A program made the translations under genes and the position numbers. Below, piece by piece: positions 36,747-46,700 of a stretch of 64,000 nucleotides of DNA; position 1 is the first letter of the stretch, and each line of letters opens with the position of its first letter. Source of the stretch: Pseudomonadota bacterium (GTDB taxonomy: Bacteria > Pseudomonadota > Gammaproteobacteria > Acidiferrobacterales > Acidiferrobacteraceae); assembly GCA_021816625.1 (NCBI GenBank), contig JAKAXM010000007.1, positions 1 through 64,000 on the forward strand, written 5' to 3'. The notes under the pieces are model-generated. The model was not told the origin of the DNA and made no database searches. It saw only the letters and a list, made by a program, of their open reading frames with translations.

Positions 36747-37622
36747 TCACGGGCGCGCCCCCAGGGTTTGCACCGGGCCGGCGCCCGCCATTCGCCCCCC
36801 GCGAAATCGCCAGGTGCGGATGATCGCGAGACTCGGTGGTGCGCCCCCCGACACGGCGGGCAGCGGCGGGAATGGCGCAGCCCCGCGGACGATGGCGATG
36901 GCCGCACGGTCGAGGGCCGGGTAGGGCGATGGCCGCAGGATCTTCACGGCCTCAAGCTGGCCGTTACGTGCGATACGGGCCTCGAGCACGAGCGAGCCGG
37001 TCAAGTGGCGGGCGGCGAGGGTCGCAGCATAGGCACGGCTGCCGATCCGTTCCATGCGCCGGTTCCAGTTCATGATGTAGCGGGCGTACGCGAAGCGCCG
37101 CGCCGATACCCCCCCGTGGCCCTGTCCGGCGGTCTGTGTGTTGCGCAGATCGCGCCGGATCTCCGCCCTGAGCTGCGCCGCTTCGGCGGCGATCCGCCGA
37201 CTGATCCCCATCTGCTCGGAAATCGCCGCCTGCAATTGCCAGGTGGGTTTGACAAAGCTCAGGGTAAGCGGCGACTGGCGCACGCGCAGGATGCGAAATC
37301 GGCGCTGGTGGGCTGCGGTCGTGTGCGGCCTTCGGCGCGGTTTAGGTGTCCCGCCGCCGGTATGGGTGGCCGCAAACGGGCTATGCGCGGCATGGTGGCG
37401 GTGGACCCCGCCGCCGCCACGGGTATTGACCTGAGCCCGGCGGCTCGCGGTCTGGGGCTTGGCCGGGGTGCGGGTTTGCACGAGCGTCACGTCGAGGCTG
37501 CGCAAGGCGCCGGGCTTGGGCATGCGAAAGCGCAGCCCCAGGATGAGCACGAGATGGAAGAGTGCCGCGAGGAATAGGGCGATCCCCAGCCGGTCAGCGG
37601 GTTTGAGCCGCGCGGCCGTCAT
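36747..37622 (-). CDS. TonB-family energy transducer
   Basis: A 291-aa protein with one N-terminal membrane anchor (LGIALFLAALFHLVLILGL). A basic Pro/His/Gly-rich linker (about 50-115) and a helical region follow. The C-terminal TonB domain has MNWNRRMERIG, LVLEARIARNGQLEAVKILRPS and LDRAAIAIVRGAAPFPPLP. In Pseudomonas the equivalent gene beside gshB (tonB3) affects twitching. No exbB or exbD is nearby. It overlaps gshB by 4 nt. Confidence 0.86.
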   Translation of the reverse strand: MTAARLKPADRLGIALFLAALFHLVLILGLRFRMPKPGALRSLDVTLVQTRTPAKPQTASRRAQVNTRGGGGVHRHHAAHSPFAATHTGGGTPKPRRRPHTTAAHQRRFRILRVRQSPLTLSFVKPTWQLQAAISEQMGISRRIAAEAAQLRAEIRRDLRNTQTAGQGHGGVSARRFAYARYIMNWNRRMERIGSRAYAATLAARHLTGSLVLEARIARNGQLEAVKILRPSPYPALDRAAIAIVRGAAPFPPLPAVSGGAPPSLAIIRTWRFRGGRMAGAGPVQTLGARP

Positions 37623-38578
37623 GATCGGCGTGCGGCGAGCCGGCGCTCGAGGGCCGTAAAGAGGTCCCCGGCGATGTTCAACTGAAAGCTTGCGTCGAGC
37701 TCACGCAAGCCGGTAGGGCTCGTGACGTTGATCTCCGTCAGGCGGTCGCCTATGACGTCCAGACCAACGAAAAGCAGTCCGCGCTCGCGCAACACGGGCC
37801 CCACCCGTTCGCAAATCTGGCGATCGGTGGCGCTCAGGGCTTGCCCGACCCCGGTTCCGCCGGCTGCCAGATTGCCCCGGGTCTCGCCGGGCGCCGGGAT
37901 CCGCGCGAGCGCGAAGGGTACCGCTTGGCCGTCGATCATGAGGATGCGTTTATCGCCTTCGGTAATGGCAGGCAGATAGCGCTGGGCCATGGTGTAGCGG
38001 GTCTCGTTGCCGGTCATGGTCTCAAAGATGACGGCGATATTGGGGTCGGCTGCCGTGACCCGGAATATCGAGGCCCCGCCCATGCCATCCAAAGGTTTTA
38101 GCACGATATCTTGATGTTCGCGCAGAAAGGCCGTAAGCGCGGCCTTGCGCGCGCTGACCAAGGTAGCGGGCATGCAGTCGGCAAACCAGGTCGTAAAGAG
38201 CTTTTCGTTGGCGTCCCGTAGGCTCGCTGGACGATTCACGACCAAGACCCCGGCCCGTTCGGCCTGTTCGAGGAGATAGGTCGTATAGATGTAGTCCATG
38301 TTAAAAGGCGGGTCTTTGCGCATCAAAATGATGTCGCAATCGGCAAGTGCGATCTCGCGCGCGGGCCCGAGCCTACACCAATCATCATCGGAGTCTTGCA
38401 CAGTGAGGGGGCGCGCCTGACCCACTGCCCGATCGCCCCGTAGGCCGAGGTCGCGCGCCTCGAGGAAGTCGATCTGGTAAGAGCGGCGCTTTGCCTCCCT
38501 GAGCAGACCGACGGTGGTGTCTTTGTAGGCCTTGATGTGATCCACCGGATCCATGACGACTGCCAAACGCCGATTCAC
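37619..38578 (-). CDS. gshB: Glutathione synthetase
   Basis: A 319-aa ATP-grasp enzyme from the GTG at 38578, which overlaps the gshA stop as GTGA, with AAGGAGG just upstream. The 548-aa track ORF wrongly extends through gshA in another frame. Motifs: MRKDPPFNMDYIYTTYLLE near 90, VLKPLDGMGGASIFRV near 155, and LDVIGDRLTEINVTSPTG near 275. It joins glycine to gamma-glutamylcysteine. Confidence 0.96.
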   Translation of the reverse strand: MNRRLAVVMDPVDHIKAYKDTTVGLLREAKRRSYQIDFLEARDLGLRGDRAVGQARPLTVQDSDDDWCRLGPAREIALADCDIILMRKDPPFNMDYIYTTYLLEQAERAGVLVVNRPASLRDANEKLFTTWFADCMPATLVSARKAALTAFLREHQDIVLKPLDGMGGASIFRVTAADPNIAVIFETMTGNETRYTMAQRYLPAITEGDKRILMIDGQAVPFALARIPAPGETRGNLAAGGTGVGQALSATDRQICERVGPVLRERGLLFVGLDVIGDRLTEINVTSPTGLRELDASFQLNIAGDLFTALERRLAARRS

Positions 38579-39888
38579 GAGCGAGCCTCCTTCGGTGCAC
38601 TCTGCAGTTCGCGCGCCGCGGCGAGCAGGGCCAGTCGGCCGATGACCCCGTAGGCGTAAAAGCGGTTGGGCCCCGCATCGGGGGCTTGGCGGCCGTCGGG
38701 ATTGGCGCAGGATTCGGCAAAGGCGAGCGAGCGAAACTGCATCCCCGGGGCATTCAGGTTCTCGTCGGTCCCACGCGTGGTATGGACGCGGTAGAACCCC
38801 CCGACGACGAAGCGGTCCACCATATACACGACGGGCTCGGCGACCGCTTGGTCGGGACCCAGGGTCTCGAAGGTGTACACACCTTCCTGCACCATCACCT
38901 CCTGCACGGTTTGACCTTCCTTGATGACCGCCATCTTGTTGCGCTGTTTGCGGTTCAGTTGCCGGACCTCGTCGGCGTGCCGGACGGTCATGATGCCCAT
39001 GCCGTAGGTCCCGGCGTCGGCCTTGACGATGACGAAGGGCTCCTGGGTGATCCCATACTCGCGGTACTTCTCGCCGACGAGCCGCAGCACCTCGTCCACC
39101 TTTTGCGCCAGGCACTCCTCGCCGTCGCGCTTTTGGAAATCGATGCAGCCGCAGCGCCGGAATATCGGATCGATCAGCCAGGGGTCGATGCCCGTCAAGG
39201 CCCCAAACTCGGCGGCCAGCGTCTGATACTCGGTGAAGTGCTGGGATTTCAAGCGGTTCCACCACCCCAGTGACAGCGGCGGCATGACCGGTTGGGCGAG
39301 GTTTTGCAAGATATCCGGCGGTCCGGCAGACAGGTCGTTATTCAGGAGCACGAGACAGGGATTGAAGCCTGCCACGCCTACCCGGTCGCCGGCCCGGGTC
39401 AGCGGCTCCACGGCTATGGTCCGTCCGTTCGCAAGAGCCATGTCGTAGCGTCCGGCCTCTCCCGTCATGAGCGATCCGACCCGCACCCGGTAGCCGGCGC
39501 GCTCGAGGAGCATGACAAGGGCCCCCACATTCTCCCAATAAAACGTATTGCGTGTATGGTTTTCCGGGACCAGCAGGATACGCGAGGCCTGCGGGCATAG
39601 GCGCTCCACCGCCGCCTGCAGGGCCTGCACGCACAAGGGGTGGAATGCCGGGTTCAGGTTATTGAAGCCGGCCGGAAATAGATTCGTGTCGACCGGGGCG
39701 AGCTTGAAGCCCGCGTTACGCAGGTCCACGGAGGTGTAGAAGGGCACGGGGGTGCTGAGCCATTTTTCGTGAAACCATTGCTCTATCAAGGTCTCGTTTT
39801 GCAAAAATCGCTCTTCGAGCGCGAGCAGCGGGCCGGTCAGGGCCGTCGTCAGGTGGGGAACGGCCTGATGCATGGGCTCAAAGTCCAT
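38575..39888 (-). CDS. gshA: Glutamate-cysteine ligase, T. ferrooxidans type
   Basis: A 437-aa protein from ATG 39888, with GAGG eight bases upstream; the track ORF adds an untranslated 50 codons. The sequence DLRNAGFKLAPVDTNLFPAGFNNL near 50, VPENHTRNTFYWENV near 100 and KADAGTYGMGIMTV near 265 fit the proteobacterial gshA family first seen in Acidithiobacillus, distinct from the E. coli type. It starts glutathione synthesis, coupled to gshB. Glutathione persulfide is a central intermediate in sulfur oxidisers, which may link it to the DsrE/TusA operon. Confidence 0.92.
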   Translation of the reverse strand: MDFEPMHQAVPHLTTALTGPLLALEERFLQNETLIEQWFHEKWLSTPVPFYTSVDLRNAGFKLAPVDTNLFPAGFNNLNPAFHPLCVQALQAAVERLCPQASRILLVPENHTRNTFYWENVGALVMLLERAGYRVRVGSLMTGEAGRYDMALANGRTIAVEPLTRAGDRVGVAGFNPCLVLLNNDLSAGPPDILQNLAQPVMPPLSLGWWNRLKSQHFTEYQTLAAEFGALTGIDPWLIDPIFRRCGCIDFQKRDGEECLAQKVDEVLRLVGEKYREYGITQEPFVIVKADAGTYGMGIMTVRHADEVRQLNRKQRNKMAVIKEGQTVQEVMVQEGVYTFETLGPDQAVAEPVVYMVDRFVVGGFYRVHTTRGTDENLNAPGMQFRSLAFAESCANPDGRQAPDAGPNRFYAYGVIGRLALLAAARELQSAPKEARS

Positions 39889-40065
39889 GGACAAACCTCG
39901 TGTCGTTGAGAGGGTGAATAGTGACACTATGTGCGGAGGAAAGGGAAGGCGCGGCCGCCCGTCGCCCCAGAACACCGGGTCCGGCCGCCAGCCCCGGGGG
40001 CCGTACCCTTGAGCGGCCGGGATGGCCTCGGGCCGCACAACGGTCTAGAATTTTTTATCGGCGGG

Positions 40066-40094
40066 TTAAATGGATTTTGGCCGTAGCTTATGCT
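40066..40094 (+). promoter_or_regulatory. Weak candidate promoter of the pil-chp operon
   Basis: TTAAAT (40066-40071) and TATGCT (40089-40094) with 17 bp between, in an AT-rich patch 80 bp before the pilG start. Both hexamers deviate from consensus. Confidence 0.3.
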
Positions 40095-40174
40095 AGTAAA
40101 TCAGTAGGGTGGGGAAACGAGCGCAGGGACGGTCTCAAAAAACGGCCGTACCCGGCACAACGGCGAGGGGTCCC

Positions 40175-40540
40175 GTGGGTATTAAGGTTATGATAATCGA
40201 CGACAGCAACACGATCCGGCGAACGGCGGAGGCCCTGCTAAAGAAGGCGGGCTACGACGTGTATACCGCCGGGGATGGCTTTGAGGCGATGGCCGTCATC
40301 ACCGACCGCCGCCCCGACATCATCTTTGTGGATATCATGATGCCGAGGCTCGACGGGTACCAGACGTGCCTTCTGATTAAGAACAACAAGGCCTTCAAGC
40401 ACATCCCGGTCATCATGCTCTCGAGCAAGGACGGGTTGTTCGATAAGGCCCGCGGCCGTATCGCAGGCTCGGAGGAGCATGTGAACAAGCCCTTTACGCA
40501 GGAAGAGCTGGTCGAGGTCATCAGCAGGCATGTCCACTAG
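40175..40540 (+). CDS. pilG: PilG, twitching response regulator
   Basis: A 121-aa single-domain receiver. The GTG at 40175, with GAGGGG four bases upstream, gives MGIKVMIIDDSNTIRRTAEALL; the longer track start is unsupported. Phospho-acceptor Asp is in IIFVDIMMPRLDG, the switch Ser in IMLSSKDG and the Lys in EEHVNKPF. In the Pil-Chp system PilG promotes pilus extension. It is the first gene of pilG-H-I-J-chpA. Confidence 0.94.
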   Translation: MGIKVMIIDDSNTIRRTAEALLKKAGYDVYTAGDGFEAMAVITDRRPDIIFVDIMMPRLDGYQTCLLIKNNKAFKHIPVIMLSSKDGLFDKARGRIAGSEEHVNKPFTQEELVEVISRHVH

Positions 40541-40604
40541 CGCGTCCCGTCACCCAAGGTTTTTACGGGTTTTGGCTGTTTGGACATACGAGGAGAGATA
40601 GGCA

Positions 40605-40967
40605 ATGGCGATAAAGAGCATTCTGGTAGTCGACGACTCGCCCACCGAATTGCATCTTCTACAAGAGATGTTAGGCCGTAACGGCTTTACGATCTCCACA
40701 GCGCGTAGCGGCGAGGAGAGTCTGGAGAAGCTTAAGACCATGCGGCCCGACCTGATCCTGATGGATGTCGTGATGCCCGGCATGAGTGGGTTCGAGGCGA
40801 CGCGTACTATTGCGAAAAGCCCGGCCACGGCGGGAATACCGATAATCATCTGCACGACCAAGGGTCAGGAGACCGACAAGGCCTGGGGGCTGCGGCAAGG
40901 GGCCAAGGACTATATCGTAAAGCCCGTTGTTGAAAGCGTTCTGCTCGACAAGATCCGCGCCTTGTGA
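40605..40967 (+). CDS. pilH: PilH, twitching response regulator
   Basis: A 120-aa receiver with VVDDSPTELHLL, DLILMDVVMPGMSG and IICTTKGQETDKAWGLRQGAKDYIVKP, the hallmark of PilH. GAGGAGA precedes the ATG. In Pseudomonas PilH opposes PilG, favouring retraction or acting as a phosphate sink. It overlaps pilI by 4 nt. Confidence 0.94.
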   Translation: MAIKSILVVDDSPTELHLLQEMLGRNGFTISTARSGEESLEKLKTMRPDLILMDVVMPGMSGFEATRTIAKSPATAGIPIIICTTKGQETDKAWGLRQGAKDYIVKPVVESVLLDKIRAL

Positions 40968-41509
40968 GCGATAGCGCCCAGGATAGCGCCTTCGCCCTGC
41001 TTTTGAAGATGCAGGCGCAGGCCCGTGCCAGCGCCCCCGGCCTGCCCGAGCAGGTGGCGGCGACGCCGCTTTGGAGCGGTCTTGGGTTTCGTCTTGCCGG
41101 ACTTTCGTTGCTGGTGGCCTTGGATCAGGTAGCGGAGGTCCTCGTACGCCCCGAGGTAACCCGGGTGCCAGGCACCAAACGCTGGGTTAAGGGCATCGCC
41201 AACGTCCGTGGTACGCTGCTTACCGTCATCGATTTGGCGGAGTATTTCGGTAAGCCCGCGGTTCCGGTCGATGATAAGGCGCGCCTTTTGGTTATGCATG
41301 TGGGTGATTTCAGCACGGGCCTCGTGGTCAACGAGGTCTTGGGTTTGAAGCATTTCGATGCCGAGCGGGATCGGCGCGACATCGCGGGGCTCGATAACGC
41401 GGTACTGATGCATGTACAGACGGCATACATGCAAGAAGACGTGTTGTGGGGCGTATTTGATCTGCGTTCCTTGACGGAGAGCCTGACATTCAAGCACGTC
41501 GCCGCCTGA
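40964..41509 (+). CDS. pilI: PilI, CheW-like adaptor
   Basis: A 181-aa CheW-domain protein. The GTG start overlaps the pilH stop (GTGA). RLAGLSLLVALDQVAEVLVRPEVTRVPGTKRWVKGIANVRGTLLTVIDLAEYFG is the typical CheW core, and YMQEDVLWGVFDLRSLTES the end. It links the receptor PilJ with the kinase ChpA at the cell pole. Confidence 0.92.
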   Translation: MSDSAQDSAFALLLKMQAQARASAPGLPEQVAATPLWSGLGFRLAGLSLLVALDQVAEVLVRPEVTRVPGTKRWVKGIANVRGTLLTVIDLAEYFGKPAVPVDDKARLLVMHVGDFSTGLVVNEVLGLKHFDAERDRRDIAGLDNAVLMHVQTAYMQEDVLWGVFDLRSLTESLTFKHVAA

Positions 41510-41567
41510 TGGCGGTGTCCGGTCTGCTTGGGGCGCGCAAAAAGAACGTTAAAAGAGGTTATCAATC

Positions 41568-43697
41568 ATGGTGGCGAGACTGTCCAAAAAGAAGGGGGTC
41601 GTTTTGGATCAGCCGACCGAAGAGCTGGCGTCAGTGGGCGGCGGACAGGGCGAACAATTTATCGATGTGCAGCCTGCGGCCACGAAGCGCGCCAAGGCCA
41701 AGGGTGCCAAAAAGGATTCCCGTTTCGGGCGCGGGATCACGAGCGTCACGGTCCTTTTGTTGTTGATGGTGGGATCGCTGATCGGGGTCGCGATACTCTT
41801 TGGTTCGGAGGCCGAGCAGGCCAGCCGCGACTCGCAGTACATCGAGCAATCCGACCAGCTCCTGATGCTGTCCCAGCGTATCGCCAAGGATTCGGCCGCG
41901 GCGACGCTTGGCGAAGAGAGCGCGTTTAGCGATCTCAAGCATTCGCGTGCCGAGTATCAGACCATCATCAACAGCCTGAAAAACGGTAACGCCGCACTGG
42001 GTATCCCGCCAAGTCCCGCGGCCGTGCGCCCAGCCCTCATGGCCTTGGACACCCGCTGGCACCTGGTGCGCCACCACGTCGATCAGATCATAAAAGAGGA
42101 AGAGCCCTCGCTCATGATGCATGACTACGTGGCCACGGTGGACCAGACCGCGCCCATGTTGTTGGCCTTGTGGGACGAGATCGTAACGCGCGGCATCCGG
42201 GCCCATATGTCGCCGCAGCTCATCTATCTGGCGGGCCGCCAGGGCATGTTGAGCCAGCGGATCACGATGGAGGTCAACCTCTTCGCACAAGGAGGCAGCT
42301 CCGCGGCCGTGGCAGCCGCCGAGTTTGGTCAGGACACCAAGCTCTTCAAAGAGACCCAGGATCAGCTCGGACCCGAATTACCGGCCGTGACGCAAGCCAA
42401 GTTCGCCGCGGCGGTCAAGACCTTCACGGCCATGGACGTGAGCGTGCAGGGTATTTTGGCCGACGCCGCACCCCTCTTCGTGGCCCAGCGCGCGGGTACC
42501 CTCATTTTCCATGAGAGTAACAAGCTTTTGGCCCGCAGCCGGGCGCTTGTGAACGCTTATGTGGCCCTGTCGCACCGGCGCCAGTTCGAGGAGTACGTGG
42601 GCTATGGCCTGGGCGCACTGTCCCTGGTGTTCCTGTTGCTACTCGGACGCAAGCTCGTGGGCGACGAACGGGCCCGCGCGCGACAGAGCGCGAACCAAAA
42701 CCGCGAGACTCAGGACGCCATCTTGAAGCTCTTGGATGAGATGGGCGATTTGGCCGACGGCGATCTCAGCATCCAGCCCGAGGTGACCGAACAGATCACG
42801 GGGGCCATCGCCGACTCCATCAACTATGCCGTAAAGGAGATGCGTAACGTCGTGTACCGCATCAACTCGACGGCCCAGGAAGTGGCCGCGGCCTCGAACC
42901 GCAGCCGCAAGACCGCCGCCGAGCTCAACGAGGCGGCGACCCGCCAGGCAAGCCAGATCCTGGCCACGACCGAGCGTATACGGGCCATGGCCAAATCGAT
43001 GGACGAGATGTCCCAGAGCGCCGGAAAGTCGGTGGAGGTGGCGCAAGGCTCGGTCGCTACCGCCAAGCGCGGCGCCGAGGCCGTGCAAAACACGATCAAG
43101 GGTATGGATGAGATGCGCGAGCAGATTCAAGAGACCGCCAAGCGTATCAAGCGCCTAGGCGAGAGCTCGCAGCAGATCGGTGAGATCGTGGAGCTGATCA
43201 ACGACATCGCCGAGCAGACGAACATCCTGTCCCTGAACGCCGCCATCCAGGCCGCCATGGCCGGCGATGCGGGCCGCGGGTTCGCGGTGGTGGCCGACGA
43301 AGTCCAGCGGCTTGCCGAGCGTTCCGGGGCGGCTACGAAGCAGATCGCCGATCTCGTGAAGACCATTCAGGCCGATACCAACGAAGCGGTGAGCTCGATG
43401 GAAAAGGCCACGAATGGCGTGGTCGAGGGTACGCGACTGGCGGATGCCGCGGGTCAGGCCCTTGGGCAGATCGAATCGGTGTCCGAACAGTTATCCGGCC
43501 TCATCGTGCGCATCGCGAAAGACGCCCATGTCCAGTCCCAGGCGGCGACTACGGTGTCGAGCAGCATGAGTGAGATCCAGGAGGCGACGGCAACCACGTC
43601 TGCGGGTACGCAGCAGACCGCCGAATCCATTGCGAAGCTGTCGGATCTCGTGGGTGAACTGCAGGCCTCAGTCGCGGGCTTTAAGCTGCCGGCCTGA
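41568..43697 (+). CDS. pilJ: PilJ, chemoreceptor-like protein of type IV pilus signalling
   Basis: A 709-aa methyl-accepting protein. A basic cytoplasmic N-terminus is followed by membrane segment 1 ([22 protein letters not shown], about 60-80). A periplasmic region with two PilJ-type helical modules (about 85-340) includes [18 protein letters not shown]. Segment 2 is [16 protein letters not shown], then HAMP. The signalling tip reads [27 protein letters not shown], the PilJ variant of the MCP hairpin. The dedicated methyltransferase pilK and methylesterase chpB are missing nearby. Confidence 0.95.
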   Translation: MVARLSKKKGVVLDQPTEELASVGGGQGEQFIDVQPAATKRAKAKGAKKDSRFGRGITSVTVLLLLMVGSLIGVAILFGSEAEQASRDSQYIEQSDQLLMLSQRIAKDSAAATLGEESAFSDLKHSRAEYQTIINSLKNGNAALGIPPSPAAVRPALMALDTRWHLVRHHVDQIIKEEEPSLMMHDYVATVDQTAPMLLALWDEIVTRGIRAHMSPQLIYLAGRQGMLSQRITMEVNLFAQGGSSAAVAAAEFGQDTKLFKETQDQLGPELPAVTQAKFAAAVKTFTAMDVSVQGILADAAPLFVAQRAGTLIFHESNKLLARSRALVNAYVALSHRRQFEEYVGYGLGALSLVFLLLLGRKLVGDERARARQSANQNRETQDAILKLLDEMGDLADGDLSIQPEVTEQITGAIADSINYAVKEMRNVVYRINSTAQEVAAASNRSRKTAAELNEAATRQASQILATTERIRAMAKSMDEMSQSAGKSVEVAQGSVATAKRGAEAVQNTIKGMDEMREQIQETAKRIKRLGESSQQIGEIVELINDIAEQTNILSLNAAIQAAMAGDAGRGFAVVADEVQRLAERSGAATKQIADLVKTIQADTNEAVSSMEKATNGVVEGTRLADAAGQALGQIESVSEQLSGLIVRIAKDAHVQSQAATTVSSSMSEIQEATATTSAGTQQTAESIAKLSDLVGELQASVAGFKLPA

Positions 43698-43719
43698 TCT
43701 CATACCGTCCGGGGGTAAG

Positions 43720-46700
43720 ATGGTCACCGAAAGCAGTGTCGACCTCGGAACTCTGGGGTGGGTTAAAGACGAGATCGATGAGACCTTGAGGCAAGCCCGG
43801 CTTGCCCTCGAGGCCTTCGTCGAGCAGCGGGCCGACGAGGCCAAATTGCGGTTGTGTGGCACCTACCTGCACCAGGTGAGCGGGACCCTCACTATGGTCG
43901 AGTTGGACGCCTTGGCGGAGCTCGTCGGCGAGGCCGAGGCCTCCGTGCAGGCCCTGCTGGTCGGCACCGAGGCCCCGCGCGAAGAGGTCTTGGAGCCCCT
44001 CGCGCGCGCCCTCCTGTTGTTACCGGATATCGTCGATCGCGTCCAGGTACGCGGGCTCGGCGACGGTCAGGACCTGCTCAGACTTGCGAACGAATTGCGG
44101 GCCGGCCGGGGACTTGCACCCTTGCCTGCGCAGACGTTTTTCGTGGTGGATTACTCCGTACGGCCCCCTGATGCCACTGCCCGCGACGATGCGGGCTTTG
44201 TCGCAGCGTTCCGCCAGCAACGGCGAGTTTTTCAGGCGGCCTTACTGGCCTGGCTCAAGGGTCTGCGCGCGCCTGACGACATGACCATGGCCGACCTCCT
44301 GCAGGATTGGCGGTTACGCGTGGCATTCATGCCGGTGGCCCAATGCCTGTGGGTGGGCGAGGCCTTCTTGCGGCATATCCTGGGTGCCACTGCGGCGGGC
44401 GCGGACGACAAGAAGCTCGTCTCCCGGCTCGACCAGTTGCTCAAACGTTTTGCCGACGGCCAGGATAAGGGTGGGGTACGCACCCAGTGCGAGCGCCTGA
44501 CCCGCGATATGCTCTTCGTGCTCCGCGGAGCGGCTGACACCGATGAGGTTGTGGCGGCCGTCGCCGCGGCCTTTGGTCTGGGTCGGGGCGAGGAGGAGCC
44601 TTCGGGCCCGTCCATTGCGGCGCTGCGTTCCATCGCAAGCGCCCTGAGTCAGGAGATCGCCCAGGGCCAGGCCTTGCTCTCGCGTTGTTTCGACTCGAGC
44701 CAGAGCGGCACGGCCGCCGATGGCGAATTGGTCGATTTGCTCGACAAAATGGCCAAGACCTTCCTGGCGCTCAATATCGAACCCCTGAAGGAACTGGTGG
44801 GCGAGGCGGCCAATGTTTGCCGGGCCGTCGGGGAGGGACGGCTCGCCAAGTCCGGCGCTGTGGCCATGGCGCTTGCCCAGGCGCTGCTCCAGATCGAGAC
44901 CGCCGCCCGCGACATCCCTTATGGGGTGGCCGGCTGGCAAGCGGGGGTCGAGGACCAGCGTCGGACCCTCGTCAACCTGTCGGTAGCACCCGACACCACC
45001 GGCATGGAGGTGTCCGAGGCCCCGCTGTCAGTGCAGGATCGTCGGCAGCTGATCGGGGCCGTGGGGGCTGAGATTCTTGCCAATCTGGCCCAGATCGAGG
45101 AACGATTCATCGCCTTTGCCGCTTCGCCCTGGGACCACGGGGGGCTTTCCGGGGTCGCGGCGCTCGCCGGGCAGGTCGAAGCGGCCTTGCAGGTCCTGGA
45201 AGAGGGGGTGGCGGCCGGTCTCGCCGGGATCCTCTTTCAGGCCTTGCAGGGCTTTGCCGAGGGGCGGCTGCGTCCCGAGGGCGCGGCCGCGGAGGCCCTG
45301 GCGGCTGCCGTGGCTGGTCTCGAGGCCCACGTCAACGGACTCAAGCGCGGGCGTCCCCTCGCACCCTCCGAGATCGACGCCTTAGGCGCCGGTCTGCGCG
45401 CCGCACTCGCGGCGGCCCCGTCCTCGGCGGAGCCTGCCCCGGCGGGATCTCCGGCGGCGGCCCCCGAGCCTTGCTCAAGCGCACACCCCCCTATCGACCC
45501 CGAGATCCTGCCGGTCTTTCTGGAAGACGCCCATCAGGCAATAGCGCAACTCGACGAGGCGCTGCCGGCCTGGCAGGCGGATGGCGCCGACGAAACCGCG
45601 ATTGGCCTGGCGCGGCGTGCCTTCCATACCCTAAAAGGCAGTGGTCGCATGGTCGAGGCCGGCGAGATCGCCGAACTGTGTTATGACGCGGAGACCCTGT
45701 TGAATAAGGTCCGCGCGCGCGAACTCGGGACCCTGCCGGCGACCGTCAGCTGGATCGGGCAGGCCGCGCAGGCGGTCCGCGACTGGGTGCAGGCCATCGA
45801 AAGCGGCCGGCCCTTGCCGGAGATGATGGCCATCCGACAGGCCTTGCAGACCTTAAGCGCCGGCGGTGAACTGTCGGCTGCGCCGCCACCTGAGGCCCGC
45901 AGGGCGCCGGCTATCGGGGAAGGAGAGGTGCTGGTCTTGGCGACCCCCGCGCCCGCGGCGGAGGTCGATGCCGTGGTCGCACCGATACCGGGCGCCGAGG
46001 ACGGTGCCAGACACGATCCCGATGCCTCGCTGCTCGCCCACGATCCGCTGTTGCGTGACATCTTCGTGAATGAGACGCGCGACCATTTGGCGGTATTGCG
46101 GGACGTATTCGCTACGGGTGCCGAAGCGCCGGTATCCGCACCGCTTTTGCGGGCCGTCCACACCATGCAGGGCAGCGCGCGTTCGGTATCGCTCGTCGCC
46201 ATGGCGGAGGCCTGTGCGGGCATCGAGCATTACCTCCAGAGACGGGAACTCAATCAGGAACCGGTCGGGGCCGAGGGCGTGCAGCTGTTGACCGACCTCG
46301 CGCGCGAGACCGAAGGCCTTTTGGAGGCCTTGGTGAGCGGTGTGGCCGGCGGCGACTTCAGCGGGCTTGCACTGCGGCTTGCGGCGATCGCCCACGAGGA
46401 TTTGCCGGCCCCTGAATTGACGTGGTGGCAAAAGAATTCGGCTATGCAGGAGTCGGCGCGGATCGGGACCGAGGCGGAGGCGAGTGCGGCCGCCGAGGAT
46501 CCTGCAGCCGTCCCCGAGGAGCGGGTGCCTGCGGCCGCGGTCTTCGTGCCGCACGAGGAGGCGCAAGGCCCCGAGATCCCGGCCCCGGCGGCCCTGGGCG
46601 CGGGCGAGACGCCCGAGACCATAGATCCCGAATTGCGCGACATCTTTCAAGATGAGGCACGCGATCTGCTGGAGTCCTTCGAGGCCGCCCTCGCGGACTG

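Noticed and set aside
38579-39265. Apparent N-terminal extension of GshB (548 aa)
   Set aside because: The extra part is an alternative frame inside gshA; the GTGA overlap and RBS mark the real start.
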